Assembly (NCBI RefSeq): GCF_018256155.1
Contig: NZ_JAERLY010000004.1
Location: 186,001 to 250,000, forward strand
Direction of reading: 5' to 3'
DNA length: 64,000 bases
Origin: Gluconobacter sp. Dm-62
GTDB taxonomy: Bacteria > Pseudomonadota > Alphaproteobacteria > Acetobacterales > Acetobacteraceae
Shown here: positions 16,250 to 25,584 of the stretch, one piece after another
How the letters are laid out: each line of letters starts with the position of its first letter
How positions within the stretch are numbered: the first letter of the stretch is position 1
Notes under the pieces: model-generated
The model's database searches: none
Told to the model about the DNA's origin: nothing
Seen by the model: the letters and a program-made list of their open reading frames with translations, nothing else
Position numbers and translations under genes: made by a program

Positions 16250-16656
16250 CGGGTAGCCAGTTCGTCCAGAGCGTTCTGTTCTTTCTTGAGCTCCACTTGC
16301 CGCTCTTCCTCTTTCTGCTCTTCACGCAATGTCTTGACCGCTTCCATAGCGGCTCTGGCAGCAATCAATGCAGACCGCACCGTCTCCCGATCCAACGCAG
16401 CTTCACGGCAACGGTCCTGAGCCTCTGTAACCGCCTGGCGCCCTGCAGGAAGCCAGCGACTGAAAGCTTCGACGGCGCCGTCACCTGCCGTTGGGCTGGA
16501 CGCGATCTGCTGCTCGCTCAGAATTTCCAGCTGGGCAGCAGCCAGCTTCTCTTCCGCAGCCGTCTCGCGCGCCACCGCATCTGCGAAGCTCCGCTCCACA
16601 AGATCAAGTTCCTGCTCTCGCAACGCAATCAGTGTATCGAGGGGTGAACGCTCCAT
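16231..16656 (-). CDS. fliJ: Flagellar export chaperone FliJ-like protein
   Basis: A roughly 141-residue, almost entirely helical protein rich in Glu, Ala, Arg and Gln. It has heptad-like segments typical of FliJ, the coiled-coil stalk that couples the FliI ATPase to the flagellar export gate. Identity rests mainly on position 13 bases downstream of fliI together with size and coiled-coil character; sequence conservation in FliJ is low. The ATG at 16656 (MERSPLDTL) has GAAGGA 11 bases upstream; an ATG at 16680 would overlap fliI by 11 bases. Its end overlaps the convergent unknown gene. Confidence 0.75.
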   Translation of the reverse strand: MERSPLDTLIALREQELDLVERSFADAVARETAAEEKLAAAQLEILSEQQIASSPTAGDGAVEAFSRWLPAGRQAVTEAQDRCREAALDRETVRSALIAARAAMEAVKTLREEQKEEERQVELKKEQNALDELATRQFGRS

Positions 16657-16669
16657 CCTGATTAATCCT

Positions 16670-18028
16670 TCATGCCGCATTCAGAGGGGCAGTTGGTGAA
16701 ATTGTCTGCATGATGTGTGCCAGCTGCTCAAAAGCTTCAGCGCGTGTGGAACGCTCGTTCCGCCCCTGAGACAGAAACCGGTCCAATTTTGGCATCAGCG
16801 CGATGGCTTCATCCACCTCCCGATCTGTTCCGGGCTTGTATGCGCCGAGACGGATCATGTCCGCCATACGCTGGTATGTTGCCATAGCCGCACGTGCACG
16901 TCGTGTAAGAGCATTCTCTTCCTCCGAATTACATCCCGGGACGGCGCGCGAGAGAGACCGCAAGACATCAATGGCAGGATATCGCCCCTGCTCGCCAATC
17001 TTGCGATCAAGAATAATATGCCCGTCCAGAATACCACGCACGGCATCTGCAACAGGCTCATTCTGGTCGTCGCCTTCCACAAGAACAGTGAAAAGCGCTG
17101 TGATCATTCCCTGATCTGGGTAACCTGGGCCAGCCCTCTCCAAAAGCCGCGGAAGTTCAGCGAATACCGAAGGCGGGTAACCTCGTGTCGCAGGTGGTTC
17201 CCCAGCTGACAGACCAATTTCGCGCAGAGCCATGCAAAAGCGCGTCACACTGTCCATCAACAACAGAACCGACTTATCCTGGTCCCGAAAGTATTCTGCG
17301 ATCGCCATGGCGGAAAGAGCGGCTTCGCGGCGCATCAATGGCGGTGAATCCGAGGTTGCAATGACCAGAACACTTCGTGCCAGCCCTTCTGGCCCGAGGT
17401 CATCCTCAATGAATTCCCGAACTTCACGCCCGCGTTCACCAACAAGCGAGATCACGGCGACATCGCAATCCGCACCTCGCGCCAGCATGGACAGCAAAGT
17501 TGATTTTCCAACTCCGGAACCAGCAAAGAGACCAAGCCTCTGCCCGCGACGGCATGTCGTGAATGCATCCAGCGCACGGACCCCGAGATCAACACGCTCT
17601 CCGAGCCGTGCCCTGCTGGCCGCGTTTGGTGGTGCGCATTGAACAGCCTGCCGCTCCACAGATGGCGACAACGGACCTTTTCCATCAATCGGCTGCCCCA
17701 ATGGATCCAGAACCCGACCCAGCCAACTCTCATTGACGCCAAGGCCGCCATCACGACGATTGAAGGGAATCTTGGCCTCGCAACCTGGGCCAATCCCATC
17801 CAGAGGAGCAAACGACATCAGCCGCGCAACGTTGCCCTGAAACCCCACAACCTCGGATTGTACCACGCGACCATCACGCGCTTTAACGGCGACTCGGTCT
17901 CCAATCGTAATGAATCCATCAAGTCCGACGACTGTCATACACAGACCCACGACGTCTTTAACGCTTCCTACAACCCATTCGCAGGTGAGGTTCAAAAGCT
18001 TTTCAAGCAGCTTGGCATGATCGGTCAT
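16670..18028 (-). CDS. fliI: Flagellum-specific ATPase FliI
   Basis: A type III export ATPase that energises flagellar protein secretion at the cytoplasmic face of the basal body. The 452-residue product has the Walker A motif GSGVGKST at 170-177 and Walker B in SVLLLMDSVTRF. The family signature is SLVGERGREVREFIEDDLG, and GEPPATRGYPPSVF is characteristic of FliI/YscN rather than F1 beta. Length is normal. fliJ follows 13 bases later. The promoter region is shared with the divergent ctrA gene, where a CtrA-box-like sequence occurs. Confidence 0.94.
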   Translation of the reverse strand: MTDHAKLLEKLLNLTCEWVVGSVKDVVGLCMTVVGLDGFITIGDRVAVKARDGRVVQSEVVGFQGNVARLMSFAPLDGIGPGCEAKIPFNRRDGGLGVNESWLGRVLDPLGQPIDGKGPLSPSVERQAVQCAPPNAASRARLGERVDLGVRALDAFTTCRRGQRLGLFAGSGVGKSTLLSMLARGADCDVAVISLVGERGREVREFIEDDLGPEGLARSVLVIATSDSPPLMRREAALSAMAIAEYFRDQDKSVLLLMDSVTRFCMALREIGLSAGEPPATRGYPPSVFAELPRLLERAGPGYPDQGMITALFTVLVEGDDQNEPVADAVRGILDGHIILDRKIGEQGRYPAIDVLRSLSRAVPGCNSEEENALTRRARAAMATYQRMADMIRLGAYKPGTDREVDEAIALMPKLDRFLSQGRNERSTRAEAFEQLAHIMQTISPTAPLNAA

Positions 18029-18089
18029 GTGACAGTTTCCGGCCGTTTTCTGCGGTTTGTTTCCATTTAGGGATCTTACAACCCGACCG

Positions 18090-18104
18090 TTAAGAGAAGA
18101 CTAA
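18090..18104. promoter_or_regulatory. Candidate CtrA-binding site between fliI and ctrA
   Basis: TTAA-GAGAAGA-CTAA spans 18090-18104. It matches the Caulobacter CtrA consensus TTAA-N7-TTAA at seven of eight half-site bases with the exact 7-base spacing. It sits 62 bases upstream of the fliI start and 112 bases upstream of the ctrA start, suitable for autoregulation or flagellar control. Position and spacing are seen directly; binding is inferred. Confidence 0.45.
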
Positions 18105-18216
18105 TGTTCTCCTTTTGAGAGAAAAATAATGACATTTTTACGATTTTTGATCCATATCTATCGACAGACACAACCTTGGGTAGTAACCATTGCTTCACCA
18201 AGCCGGGAGTTGAAAC

Positions 18217-18960
18217 ATGCGTATTCTTCTTGTCGATAGCGATCAGTCTGCCGCCGCCACGTTATCCCAGATTCTGCGAAACGCCTCATTTACCGTTGAC
18301 CATACGCCGTCGGGTGAAGAGGCCATCGAAATGCTCCGGCATTATGATTATGACGTGGTCGTGCTCGAACTGATGCTGAATGATCTTGAAGGATATGAAG
18401 TTATCCGGCGCGTCCGGACAAGCCGCATCACGACACCCATTCTCGTCCTGTCGGCACTGCTACGGCCTCAAGCAAAAATTCGGGCCTTTTCCATGGGTGC
18501 GGACGACTACATGACCAAGCCCTATGACGAAGGTGAACTGGTTGCCCGTCTCCAGGCTGTCATGCGGCGTTCCCGTGGCTTTGCTGAGCCCAAGCTTCGC
18601 ATTGGAAATCTTGAGCTGGACCTCAACGGCAAAAATGTTACCGTTGATGGTGCTCCGCTCCATTTGACCGGCAAAGAATATGCCATTCTGGAGTTGCTGG
18701 TAATCCGCAAGGGATCCGTCCTGACCAAGGACGCATTTCTCAATCACCTGTATGGCGGCATCGACGAACCGGAAATGAAGATCATTGACGTCTTCATCTG
18801 CAAACTGCGCCGTAAATTACAGAATGTCGGTGCTGGAAATCTGATCGCCACAGTGTGGGGACGCGGCTACATCCTGCGTGAAGACGATGCCGCAGACGCA
18901 GTCTCTGCCGCCCTCCCGGCCCCAAAGATCACTGCGGAGATTGCCGACGCAACAGTCTGA
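18217..18960 (+). CDS. ctrA: CtrA-type cell-cycle/flagellar response regulator with non-canonical receiver
   Basis: This 247-residue OmpR-family regulator is recognised as CtrA by its DNA-binding half. It has LTGKEYAILELL, LTKDAFLNHLYGG and EPEMKIIDVFICKLRRKL, nearly identical to Caulobacter CtrA, plus GADDYMTKP in the receiver. The receiver is altered at key places. Residue 51, the phospho-accepting Asp in CtrA, is Glu (codon GAA at 18367, in VVVLELMLND). The Mg2+-binding acidic pair is Ser8-Asp9 instead of Asp8-Asp9. The C-terminus ends IADATV, without the terminal Ala-Ala that marks Caulobacter CtrA for ClpXP. It is divergent from fliI. Control by phosphorelay is doubtful; DNA binding looks intact. 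Confidence 0.92.
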   Translation: MRILLVDSDQSAAATLSQILRNASFTVDHTPSGEEAIEMLRHYDYDVVVLELMLNDLEGYEVIRRVRTSRITTPILVLSALLRPQAKIRAFSMGADDYMTKPYDEGELVARLQAVMRRSRGFAEPKLRIGNLELDLNGKNVTVDGAPLHLTGKEYAILELLVIRKGSVLTKDAFLNHLYGGIDEPEMKIIDVFICKLRRKLQNVGAGNLIATVWGRGYILREDDAADAVSAALPAPKITAEIADATV

Positions 18961-19018
18961 TCTTTCACTGGATCAGACTGATCTTGCCAGCTCTCGTATA
19001 TATGAACGACAGCCGGAT

Positions 19019-20377
19019 TCAGACGTGGGCAATTGCGCGAATGACATCACAGACATGATCCACCACTTCATGCACAAGCGCTTCATCCTGCGCTTCGGCC
19101 ATGACGCGGATCAGCGGCTCCGTCCCGCTTGCACGCAGGACAAGGCGGCCACTCCCGGCCAGCCGCTCATCTGCCCAGGCTTTTGCCGCCGCCAAATCCG
19201 GACTGCCCATCGGACTGGTGCCTGAATAGCGGACATTTTTCAGAAGCTGGGGATAAGGCGTGAAGAAACGGCAGATCTCACTCGCAGGCCGTTTGGTTTC
19301 AACAGAAACGGCTAGAACCTGTAACGCGGCAATCAGACCATCCCCTGTAGTGGCGTAGTCTGACAGGACCATATGTCCGGACTGCTCGCCGCCAAGATTG
19401 GCGCCGATCTCTCGCATGCGTTCAACAACATAACGATCGCCTACCGCCGTCCGCTGAAGCTCGAGACCATTTTCCGCCAAAGCTTTTTCCAGACCCATAT
19501 TGGACATAACGGTCGTAACCACCGTATTGCCCCGCAGCCGGTCATGCTGCTTCCAGAAAGCAGCGATCAGACCGATAATCTGATCTCCATCAACCAGATT
19601 GCCGGCTTCATCCGCAATCAGCACGCGATCCGCATCACCATCCAGCGCAATGCCGAAATCCGCACCATGCTCCCGGACAGCTGCACACAACGTTTCCGGA
19701 TGGGTTGATCCAACACCATCATTGATGTTCAGCCCATCAGGCGAACAGCCGATCTTGATGACTTCTGCACCCAGTTCCCACAGTGCAGTGGGTGCCACCC
19801 GATAAGCGGAGCCATTGGCACAGTCGATAACGATTTTCAGACCATCCAGGCGCAGGCCGCGGGGGAAGGATGCCTTTGCGTTCTCGATATAACGTCCGGC
19901 AGCATCTGTAAGGCGTGACGCCCGACCGATCTGTGCCGGAGAGGCCAGCCGCGCAGACAGATCCTGAGACATCATTTCTTCAATCTGACCCTCCACCTCA
20001 TCAGACAGCTTAAAGCCATCAGGTCCAAACAGCTTGATGCCGTTATCCGTGAAGGGATTGTGCGAAGCAGAAACCATCACGCCCAGATCGGCCCGAAGGG
20101 AGCGCGTCAGCATGGCAATAGCCGGTGTCGGGAGCGGTCCGACCAGAATGACGTCCATTCCTGCAGATAGAAACCCCGCAACCAGAGCGCATTCCAGCAT
20201 GTAGCCAGAGAGACGCGTATCCTTGCCCAGAACGACGCTATGCCGTCGGTTCTGGCTCCGCATAAAATACAGGCCGGCCGCCTGACCCAGCTTCTGTGCG
20301 ATCTCGACCGTCATGGGTGCGGTGTTTGCCGTTCCCCGGATACCATCAGTACCGAACAGAGACCTTTTGGTAGCCAT
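19019..20377 (-). CDS. glmM: Phosphoglucosamine mutase
   Basis: It converts glucosamine 6-phosphate to glucosamine 1-phosphate on the way to UDP-GlcNAc for peptidoglycan and lipopolysaccharide. The 452 residues start [12 protein letters not shown]. They contain the active-site phosphoserine loop [12 protein letters not shown] near residue 100, the metal-binding DGDADR, and the phosphate-binding [12 protein letters not shown] near the end. All are standard GlmM motifs. It follows ftsH on the same strand but is separated from it by a strong terminator at 20407-20453, so it probably has its own promoter. ctrA converges on its 3' end. Confidence 0.96.
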   Translation of the reverse strand: MATKRSLFGTDGIRGTANTAPMTVEIAQKLGQAAGLYFMRSQNRRHSVVLGKDTRLSGYMLECALVAGFLSAGMDVILVGPLPTPAIAMLTRSLRADLGVMVSASHNPFTDNGIKLFGPDGFKLSDEVEGQIEEMMSQDLSARLASPAQIGRASRLTDAAGRYIENAKASFPRGLRLDGLKIVIDCANGSAYRVAPTALWELGAEVIKIGCSPDGLNINDGVGSTHPETLCAAVREHGADFGIALDGDADRVLIADEAGNLVDGDQIIGLIAAFWKQHDRLRGNTVVTTVMSNMGLEKALAENGLELQRTAVGDRYVVERMREIGANLGGEQSGHMVLSDYATTGDGLIAALQVLAVSVETKRPASEICRFFTPYPQLLKNVRYSGTSPMGSPDLAAAKAWADERLAGSGRLVLRASGTEPLIRVMAEAQDEALVHEVVDHVCDVIRAIAHV

Positions 20378-20406
20378 AATGAAGAATCCTGCCTGTCTGC
20401 CAGAAA

Positions 20407-20453
20407 TAAAAAAGGCGCGACACCGAGGAATGTCTCCTCAATGACGCGCCTGT
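20407..20453 (-). terminator. Intrinsic terminator downstream of ftsH
   Basis: On the minus strand AGGCGCG and CGCGCCT flank a nearly continuous hairpin whose inner arms are GAGGA and TCCTC, followed by six T. It lies between the ftsH stop (20474) and the glmM start (20377) and should end the tilS/ftsH transcript. Confidence 0.75.
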
Positions 20454-20473
20454 TGGTGCGATTGGCTGCCTGA

Positions 20474-22378
20474 TTAGCCCGCCTGAGGCGCCGGATCAAA
20501 CGCTCCGGGGCGCGTCGTCGGGACAGATGCGCGGCGGTTGTCCGGCATTTGCTCATCATCCGACGTGCGCTCGATGGCCTCACCCCGCATGATGCGACCA
20601 ACATCATCACCCGTCAGGGTTTCATATTCCAGAAGCGCTGCGGTCAGACGATGCAGATCTTCAATACGGGTCGTCAGCAGATCATGGGCCTGGCTGTAAG
20701 CCGTATCGATCAGGACCTTGACCTCCTTGTCGATCTCTCTCGCAGTTTCTTCCGAAATATTTTTATTCTGGGTCACGGAATGACCAAGGAACACTTCCTG
20801 CCCGTTATCGCCATAAGCGATCATACCAAGCTTGTCGCTCATACCCCATTCAGTAACCATACGGCGCGCAAGGTCCGTGGCGCTTTTGATATCACCAGAA
20901 GCACCCGCACTGACTTCTTCCCGACCGAAAATGATTTCCTCTGCCACACGACCACCCATGGCGATGACCAGACGGGCCAGGCACCATTTGCGGCTGTAGG
21001 AAATGTTATCTTTCTCCGGCAGGGTCATGACGAGACCCAGAGCCCGGCCACGCGGCACGATTGTCGCCTTGTGGATCGGATCACTTCCCGGAGTGAAGAT
21101 CGCGCAGATGGCATGTCCGGATTCATGGTAGGCAGTCGAACGCTTCTCGTCCTCGGTCATGACCATGGAACGGCGCTCAGCCCCCATCATGACCTTGTCC
21201 TTGGCTTCCTCGAACTGTGCCATACCCACGGTCCGGCGTCCCTGACGGGCCGCCATCAGCGCAGCTTCATTCACGAGATTGGACAGATCCGCGCCCGAGA
21301 AACCAGGAGTTCCACGTGCAATGACTTTGGGATCCACATCTGAAGAAAGCGGCACCTTCTTCATGTGAACACGCAGGATCTTTTCACGACCGGCAACATC
21401 CGGGTTCGGTACGACAACCTGACGGTCAAAGCGGCCTGGACGCAGGAGAGCCGGATCCAGAACGTCCGGACGGTTGGTCGCGGCAATCAGGATCACGCCC
21501 TCATTGCTCTCAAAACCATCCATCTCGACCAGCATCTGGTTCAGTGTCTGCTCACGCTCGTCGTTACCACCGCCAAGGCCTGCGCCACGATGACGGCCCA
21601 CGGCGTCGATTTCGTCGATGAAGATGATGCACGGCGCAGACTTTTTGCCCTGCTCGAACATGTCACGCACACGGGACGCACCGACGCCGACGAACATTTC
21701 CACAAAGTCCGACCCGGAAATCGTGAAGAACGGCACATTGGCTTCGCCCGCAATGGCACGCGCCAAAAGCGTCTTACCCGTACCCGGCGGCCCAACGAGC
21801 AGCGCACCCTTGGGGATCTTGCCACCCAGACGGGTGAATTTCTGCGGATCGCGCAGGAACTCGACAATCTCCTGAAGCTCGGCTTTTGCCTCGTCGATAC
21901 CGGCGACATCTTCAAACGTTACACGCCCGGTCTTCTCGGTCAGGAGCTTGGCACGGGACTTGCCAAAGCCCATGGCCCGGCCGCCGCCACCCTGCATCTG
22001 ACGGAAAACCATGAAGCACAGCCCGACCAGCAGCAGAACCGGCAGATACGCGCTGGCGTAACGCAGGATAGGGCTTTCCCCGCTTTCCATCGGTTTGGCG
22101 GTCACTTCAACGCCAGAAGATGTCAGACGGGCCGGAAGGCTCGGATCAAGCGGAGCATAGGTCTCGAAAGATGTTCCGTTCGTCAGGGTCCCGGAGACGT
22201 TCTGCTCCTGGATCACGACGGAACGGACCTGATGCTGATCCACATCATGGATGAAATCGGAATAAGCGATCTGCTGGGCTGCATGCTGGCCGCCACCGGG
22301 CTGGAAGGCTGTCAGCACTGCCATTCCGACCACGATGATGACCACCCAGATCGCGACGTTACGGCCTAAATTGTTCAT
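20474..22378 (-). CDS. ftsH: ATP-dependent zinc metalloprotease FtsH
   Basis: A membrane-anchored AAA+ protease that degrades misfolded membrane proteins and regulatory substrates. The 634 residues show an N-terminal transmembrane helix (about 8-25), a periplasmic domain, and a second helix (about 111-126). Walker A GPPGTGKT is at 196-203, Walker B is FIDEID, the SRH contains [19 protein letters not shown], and the zinc-binding HESGH is at 418-422. The proline-rich C-terminal tail is variable. It lies downstream of tilS with a gap of about 170 bases, the usual tilS-ftsH order. Confidence 0.97.
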   Translation of the reverse strand: MNNLGRNVAIWVVIIVVGMAVLTAFQPGGGQHAAQQIAYSDFIHDVDQHQVRSVVIQEQNVSGTLTNGTSFETYAPLDPSLPARLTSSGVEVTAKPMESGESPILRYASAYLPVLLLVGLCFMVFRQMQGGGGRAMGFGKSRAKLLTEKTGRVTFEDVAGIDEAKAELQEIVEFLRDPQKFTRLGGKIPKGALLVGPPGTGKTLLARAIAGEANVPFFTISGSDFVEMFVGVGASRVRDMFEQGKKSAPCIIFIDEIDAVGRHRGAGLGGGNDEREQTLNQMLVEMDGFESNEGVILIAATNRPDVLDPALLRPGRFDRQVVVPNPDVAGREKILRVHMKKVPLSSDVDPKVIARGTPGFSGADLSNLVNEAALMAARQGRRTVGMAQFEEAKDKVMMGAERRSMVMTEDEKRSTAYHESGHAICAIFTPGSDPIHKATIVPRGRALGLVMTLPEKDNISYSRKWCLARLVIAMGGRVAEEIIFGREEVSAGASGDIKSATDLARRMVTEWGMSDKLGMIAYGDNGQEVFLGHSVTQNKNISEETAREIDKEVKVLIDTAYSQAHDLLTTRIEDLHRLTAALLEYETLTGDDVGRIMRGEAIERTSDDEQMPDNRRASVPTTRPGAFDPAPQAG

Positions 22379-22549
22379 CTCGCTCTCTGTCGTCCTTCAG
22401 ACTGTTCCGTCAGATGCGGTCCGGGAACCCCCGTCACAACTGGCCGACCGGTCACATTCTGCGTTGACTTCATAACATAAGCCTCCGCGTCCACGATCCT
22501 ACCCCACCAAGGACAGGAAAACGCATTTCTTGCGTTTTTGAAGCTCTTT

Positions 22550-23731
22550 TTACGTCCTGAAATGATTTTCTCCCGTCGCCGGGACACCACCGGCCCAGAC
22601 AAAATCCACTTTCCCGCGCATTTTCCCGATACATGGCCACGAAACCAGCTGACCTTCATGCCATATGCCCGGCAGGCAGCGAGCAGCGGCATAAGGAAGT
22701 CCCAGCCTGCGCAGATCCAGTGCATGAACCGCATCTCCAAGGGGGCCGATCAGGGCGCCCTGCGGAACGTCCCGGGTCAGAAGACGCCAGCGACCATCCC
22801 AGACCGCCCCAACACCCGCACGAGTTTGCGGTTCAAGCGCATTTTCCTCGCGAACCAGAATGACGCCGTCTCCAAACCGCCCTCCCCGCCGAACCTGAAC
22901 CCCTGACAGGGTTCCATGCCCATGTTTCAGCAGGGTCTGCACAGCTTCGCGCGCCGGACGATAGGGCTTTCCCGAGACCAGACGAAGCAATACAGACAGA
23001 TTTTCTTCGCCCATTCCGGCCTGCTCAAGAAAAACCCAGCCTTCAGCGTGCCAGACAGCATAGCGGGCGAGGTTTGCGGCAACGTCCCCTTCCAGACGCT
23101 GGCGGTCCTGCCGGGCGGCAATTTGCAAAGTATCGGCATCACGTCGCTGTTCAGGCGTCAGATCCTGCCGCCACCGCACACGTTCAAAGCGCCGGTTCGC
23201 GTTCGACGGATCCTCGATCCAGGGCAGATTTTCCGCCTGTAACGTCTTCCGCAAACGATCCGGCTGCAGCGACAGCAAGGGCCGGACCAGTCGGATCCGG
23301 CCGCGGACAGAAACAGGCTGAATACCGCTCAGACCCAGAGGACCACTCGCACGCAGGCTTCGCATCCACACCGTCTCATCCTGATCTCCCGCATGATGCG
23401 CGACAAGAAGGTCCAGACATCCCTCTGCGACACAGGCCGCTTCAAGCGCTTCGAACCGCGCCTGCCGTGCACGCTCCTGCAACCGGCCTTTAGGAAAAGG
23501 TTCCAGCGTCAGGAGCCGGGCTTTTACCCCCATATCTGCAAGACGCTGAATGGTCAGTCGTGCTTCAGCAGCCGACTCAGACCGCAACGCATGATCCACC
23601 ACGAATGCCAGAACGTTGCGTCGCCAGCGCCGCGCCAGCAACGCAAGGGCCGTGGAATCAGCACCTCCAGAAACAGCCAGTGCGACCGGCGCTTCCTCAA
23701 CATCCGGAGGCCAAGGCCCGAACTGCGCCAT
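22550..23731 (-). CDS. tilS: tRNA(Ile)-lysidine synthase
   Basis: It modifies C34 of tRNA-Ile(CAU) to lysidine with ATP and lysine, so the tRNA reads AUA. The N-type PP-loop SGGADS is at 21-26. [19 protein letters not shown] and [15 protein letters not shown] are typical TilS segments, and a divergent C-terminal domain follows. The ATG at 23731 gives 393 residues. In-frame conserved-looking residues (EREFSSLM) extend upstream without an ATG, GTG or TTG, so the true start may be non-standard or here. It lies between cpoB and ftsH. Confidence 0.93.
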   Translation of the reverse strand: MAQFGPWPPDVEEAPVALAVSGGADSTALALLARRWRRNVLAFVVDHALRSESAAEARLTIQRLADMGVKARLLTLEPFPKGRLQERARQARFEALEAACVAEGCLDLLVAHHAGDQDETVWMRSLRASGPLGLSGIQPVSVRGRIRLVRPLLSLQPDRLRKTLQAENLPWIEDPSNANRRFERVRWRQDLTPEQRRDADTLQIAARQDRQRLEGDVAANLARYAVWHAEGWVFLEQAGMGEENLSVLLRLVSGKPYRPAREAVQTLLKHGHGTLSGVQVRRGGRFGDGVILVREENALEPQTRAGVGAVWDGRWRLLTRDVPQGALIGPLGDAVHALDLRRLGLPYAAARCLPGIWHEGQLVSWPCIGKMRGKVDFVWAGGVPATGENHFRT

Positions 23732-23793
23732 CAGGCTGGAAAACTCCCGTTCTCCAACCGGACGCCATACCCCGGAACTCTGAGAGGTGAATT

Positions 23794-24675
23794 TCAGTTG
23801 CAGGCCGCACGGCTCCGAAAGGTCGTCTCAGCCGTTTTTACGCGCGGCGCAGGGGTTGGGAACTCGGATTTGAGCTTGTCCAGCGCCTGACAGGCTGAAC
23901 CCTTGTCGCCAAGCGCCAGCATGGATGCCGCAACACCCAGCAGGGAATCCTGAGCCTTCTGGGATTTCGGAGACTTGCTATAGGCATCGTAATAGGCGAC
24001 GGCCGACTGACGATACTGCTTCTGCCCTGCCAGGGACTGCGCCAGCAAAAACTGCGCGTCCACTTTGCCCGGCACACTATGCGCGGTTTTTACGGCGAAC
24101 CGCGCGTTGCTTTCCGCATCCGTATAATTGCCAGATCTCAGCGACGCGTTACCAATCTTCAACGCCTCCAGAGCTGTTTTGGGCTGAGCGGAAGCATCCG
24201 GCGCGGCAGCGGAAGGCTTTTCCTCGCTGGTCCCTTTTGCAGAGGCTGAAGCAGCAGCAGTCGGGGCGGCTCCTCCGCCACTCTGCGATGCAAACTGCAT
24301 GTCAGAGATCTGCTTGGACACACTGGCCTGATTGTCCCGGACAGAATTGCTGAGCTGATCCAGCTCGCCACGCATCTGACGATTCTGCTCTTCAAGTGCA
24401 GAAACACGTTCCAGAAGCTGTGCCGTCAGATTGCCGTCGCCGGCGGAAACCTGAGGGGCTGCAGTGGCGCTTGGCGCCCCCAGGCTACCTGCCCCACTCT
24501 GAACCTGAGAAAGCTGCTGGCGCAGGGACGCAATCTGGTCCTGCAGGGCAATGGCTTCACGTGAGGAAATTTCACCACTGTCAGGTGCATCCTGAGCCAC
24601 AGCCGATATGACGGGCGACAGGACGGACAGAGCCGTGCCCAGAAAGACGGCACGCAGGGAACGGGACAGCACCAT
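23794..24675 (-). CDS. cpoB: Cell division coordinator CpoB (YbgF), Tol-Pal associated
   Basis: A periplasmic protein of 293 residues that works with Tol-Pal and peptidoglycan synthases. It has a signal peptide ([22 protein letters not shown], cleaved near AVA/AQ). A coiled-coil trimerisation segment contains [16 protein letters not shown] and [19 protein letters not shown]. An Ala/Ser/Pro-rich linker leads to C-terminal tetratricopeptide repeats from about residue 165 ([18 protein letters not shown] and [18 protein letters not shown]). It follows pal in the conserved tol-pal order but is separated from it by a strong terminator. Confidence 0.93.
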   Translation of the reverse strand: MVLSRSLRAVFLGTALSVLSPVISAVAQDAPDSGEISSREAIALQDQIASLRQQLSQVQSGAGSLGAPSATAAPQVSAGDGNLTAQLLERVSALEEQNRQMRGELDQLSNSVRDNQASVSKQISDMQFASQSGGGAAPTAAASASAKGTSEEKPSAAAPDASAQPKTALEALKIGNASLRSGNYTDAESNARFAVKTAHSVPGKVDAQFLLAQSLAGQKQYRQSAVAYYDAYSKSPKSQKAQDSLLGVAASMLALGDKGSACQALDKLKSEFPTPAPRVKTAETTFRSRAACN

Positions 24676-24749
24676 AACGGATCTCCTGAGACAGACTCGC
24701 AGTCACGGGCACGCAGGCAGGTTTTGCGCGCAACATGGCCCAGTCATAA

Positions 24750-24782
24750 AACAGAAACGGCCGGGGGATAATCCCCCGGCCG
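24750..24782 (-). terminator. Intrinsic terminator downstream of pal
   Basis: On the minus strand a 12-base arm CGGCCGGGGGAT pairs with its complement ATCCCCCGGCCG around a one-base centre (24758-24782), followed by a T-rich TTTCTGTTTT. It sits between the pal stop (24819) and the cpoB start (24675). It should end or attenuate the pal transcript. Confidence 0.75.
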
Positions 24783-24818
24783 CTCATCATCTCAGTCCGT
24801 ACGGGCCGAAACGTCGGT

Positions 24819-25298
24819 TCAGCGAACGGACGTGATGGCGTTACGGTTCTGCGACCAGGACTGCTCGTCATCGCCATCGGCGGTCGGACGGTCCTTGCCG
24901 TAAGAGATCGTGGTGATGCGCGAAGCACTCACGCCCTTGGCGACCAGATAGTCGCGGGCTGCGTTCGCACGACGCTGGCCGAGAGCAATGTTGTACTCCT
25001 CCGTGCCGCGGTCATCGCAGTTGCCAGCAACCTGGATGCTGACCTGCGGGTACTTGGCGAGCCATGCAACCTGCTTGTCCAGCGTTGCGCGGGCTTCTTC
25101 GGAGAGCTGGGACTGGTTCAGCTCGTAGAAGACGCGGTCACCGACATTGGCGACCAGATCGGCTTCGCTGCCAGGCGTCGGGCCAGCTTCCTGAGCGACG
25201 GCGCCTGCACCGTTGCTGTCACCCTTGTTGGTGTTGCCGTTGGAACAGGCTGCGAGAACAAGCGCCAGACCAAGCGCGCCAAATACCTTGAACTTCAT
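24819..25298 (-). CDS. pal: Peptidoglycan-associated lipoprotein Pal
   Basis: An outer-membrane lipoprotein that binds peptidoglycan and TolB to keep the outer membrane attached during constriction. The ATG at 25298 gives 159 residues with a lipoprotein signal peptide ending LAAC (Cys18). The OmpA-like domain follows with ELNQSQLSEEARATLDKQ and GNCDDRGTEEYNIALGQRRA (shown in part), which hold the meso-DAP-binding Asp and Arg. The frame stays open to 25388, but the signal peptide fixes the start. A GH32 gene separates it from tolB, and it has its own likely promoter region at 25445-25474. Confidence 0.96.
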   Translation of the reverse strand: MKFKVFGALGLALVLAACSNGNTNKGDSNGAGAVAQEAGPTPGSEADLVANVGDRVFYELNQSQLSEEARATLDKQVAWLAKYPQVSIQVAGNCDDRGTEEYNIALGQRRANAARDYLVAKGVSASRITTISYGKDRPTADGDDEQSWSQNRNAITSVR

Positions 25299-25444
25299 GT
25301 GTCTCAATCCTGAGAACGGCCCCACAACTGGAACCGAATGCGGAAAATGCCGCGTTATTCCGGACCACTCCCCTTCAGATCGGAACACTCAGGAATCGGT
25401 TGCGATCCTGCGGTGCATCCCCTGAAAAACAGTGGCCATAAGCG

Positions 25445-25474
25445 CCCATACTCATGACTCAAATCATGGGTCAA
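25445..25474 (-). promoter_or_regulatory. Candidate pal promoter with an inverted repeat in the spacer
   Basis: On the minus strand TTGACC (25474-25469) lies 18 bases before TATGGG (25450-25445), a fair -35 and a weak -10. The spacer and flanks hold an imperfect inverted repeat, ACCCATGA and TCATGAGT separated by six bases (7 of 8 positions symmetric), at 25450-25471. A repressor bound there would cover the promoter core. Sequence symmetry is observed; promoter function is inferred. Confidence 0.35.
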
Positions 25475-25584
25475 GTGTCGTGTTAACGCCGCTCAGGCAC
25501 AGAAAGTTCGATTCACATTCGGAACCAGAAATTTCGGCATAAATGTCACAGCTGTCCTGACGAATGTGGCAGAATTCTGCCATA

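Noticed and set aside
22518-22539. Short repeat AAAACGCA/TGCGTTTT downstream of tilS as a terminator
   Set aside because: The stem is short and mostly A-T, so I did not list it as a feature, although it might add to termination before ftsH.
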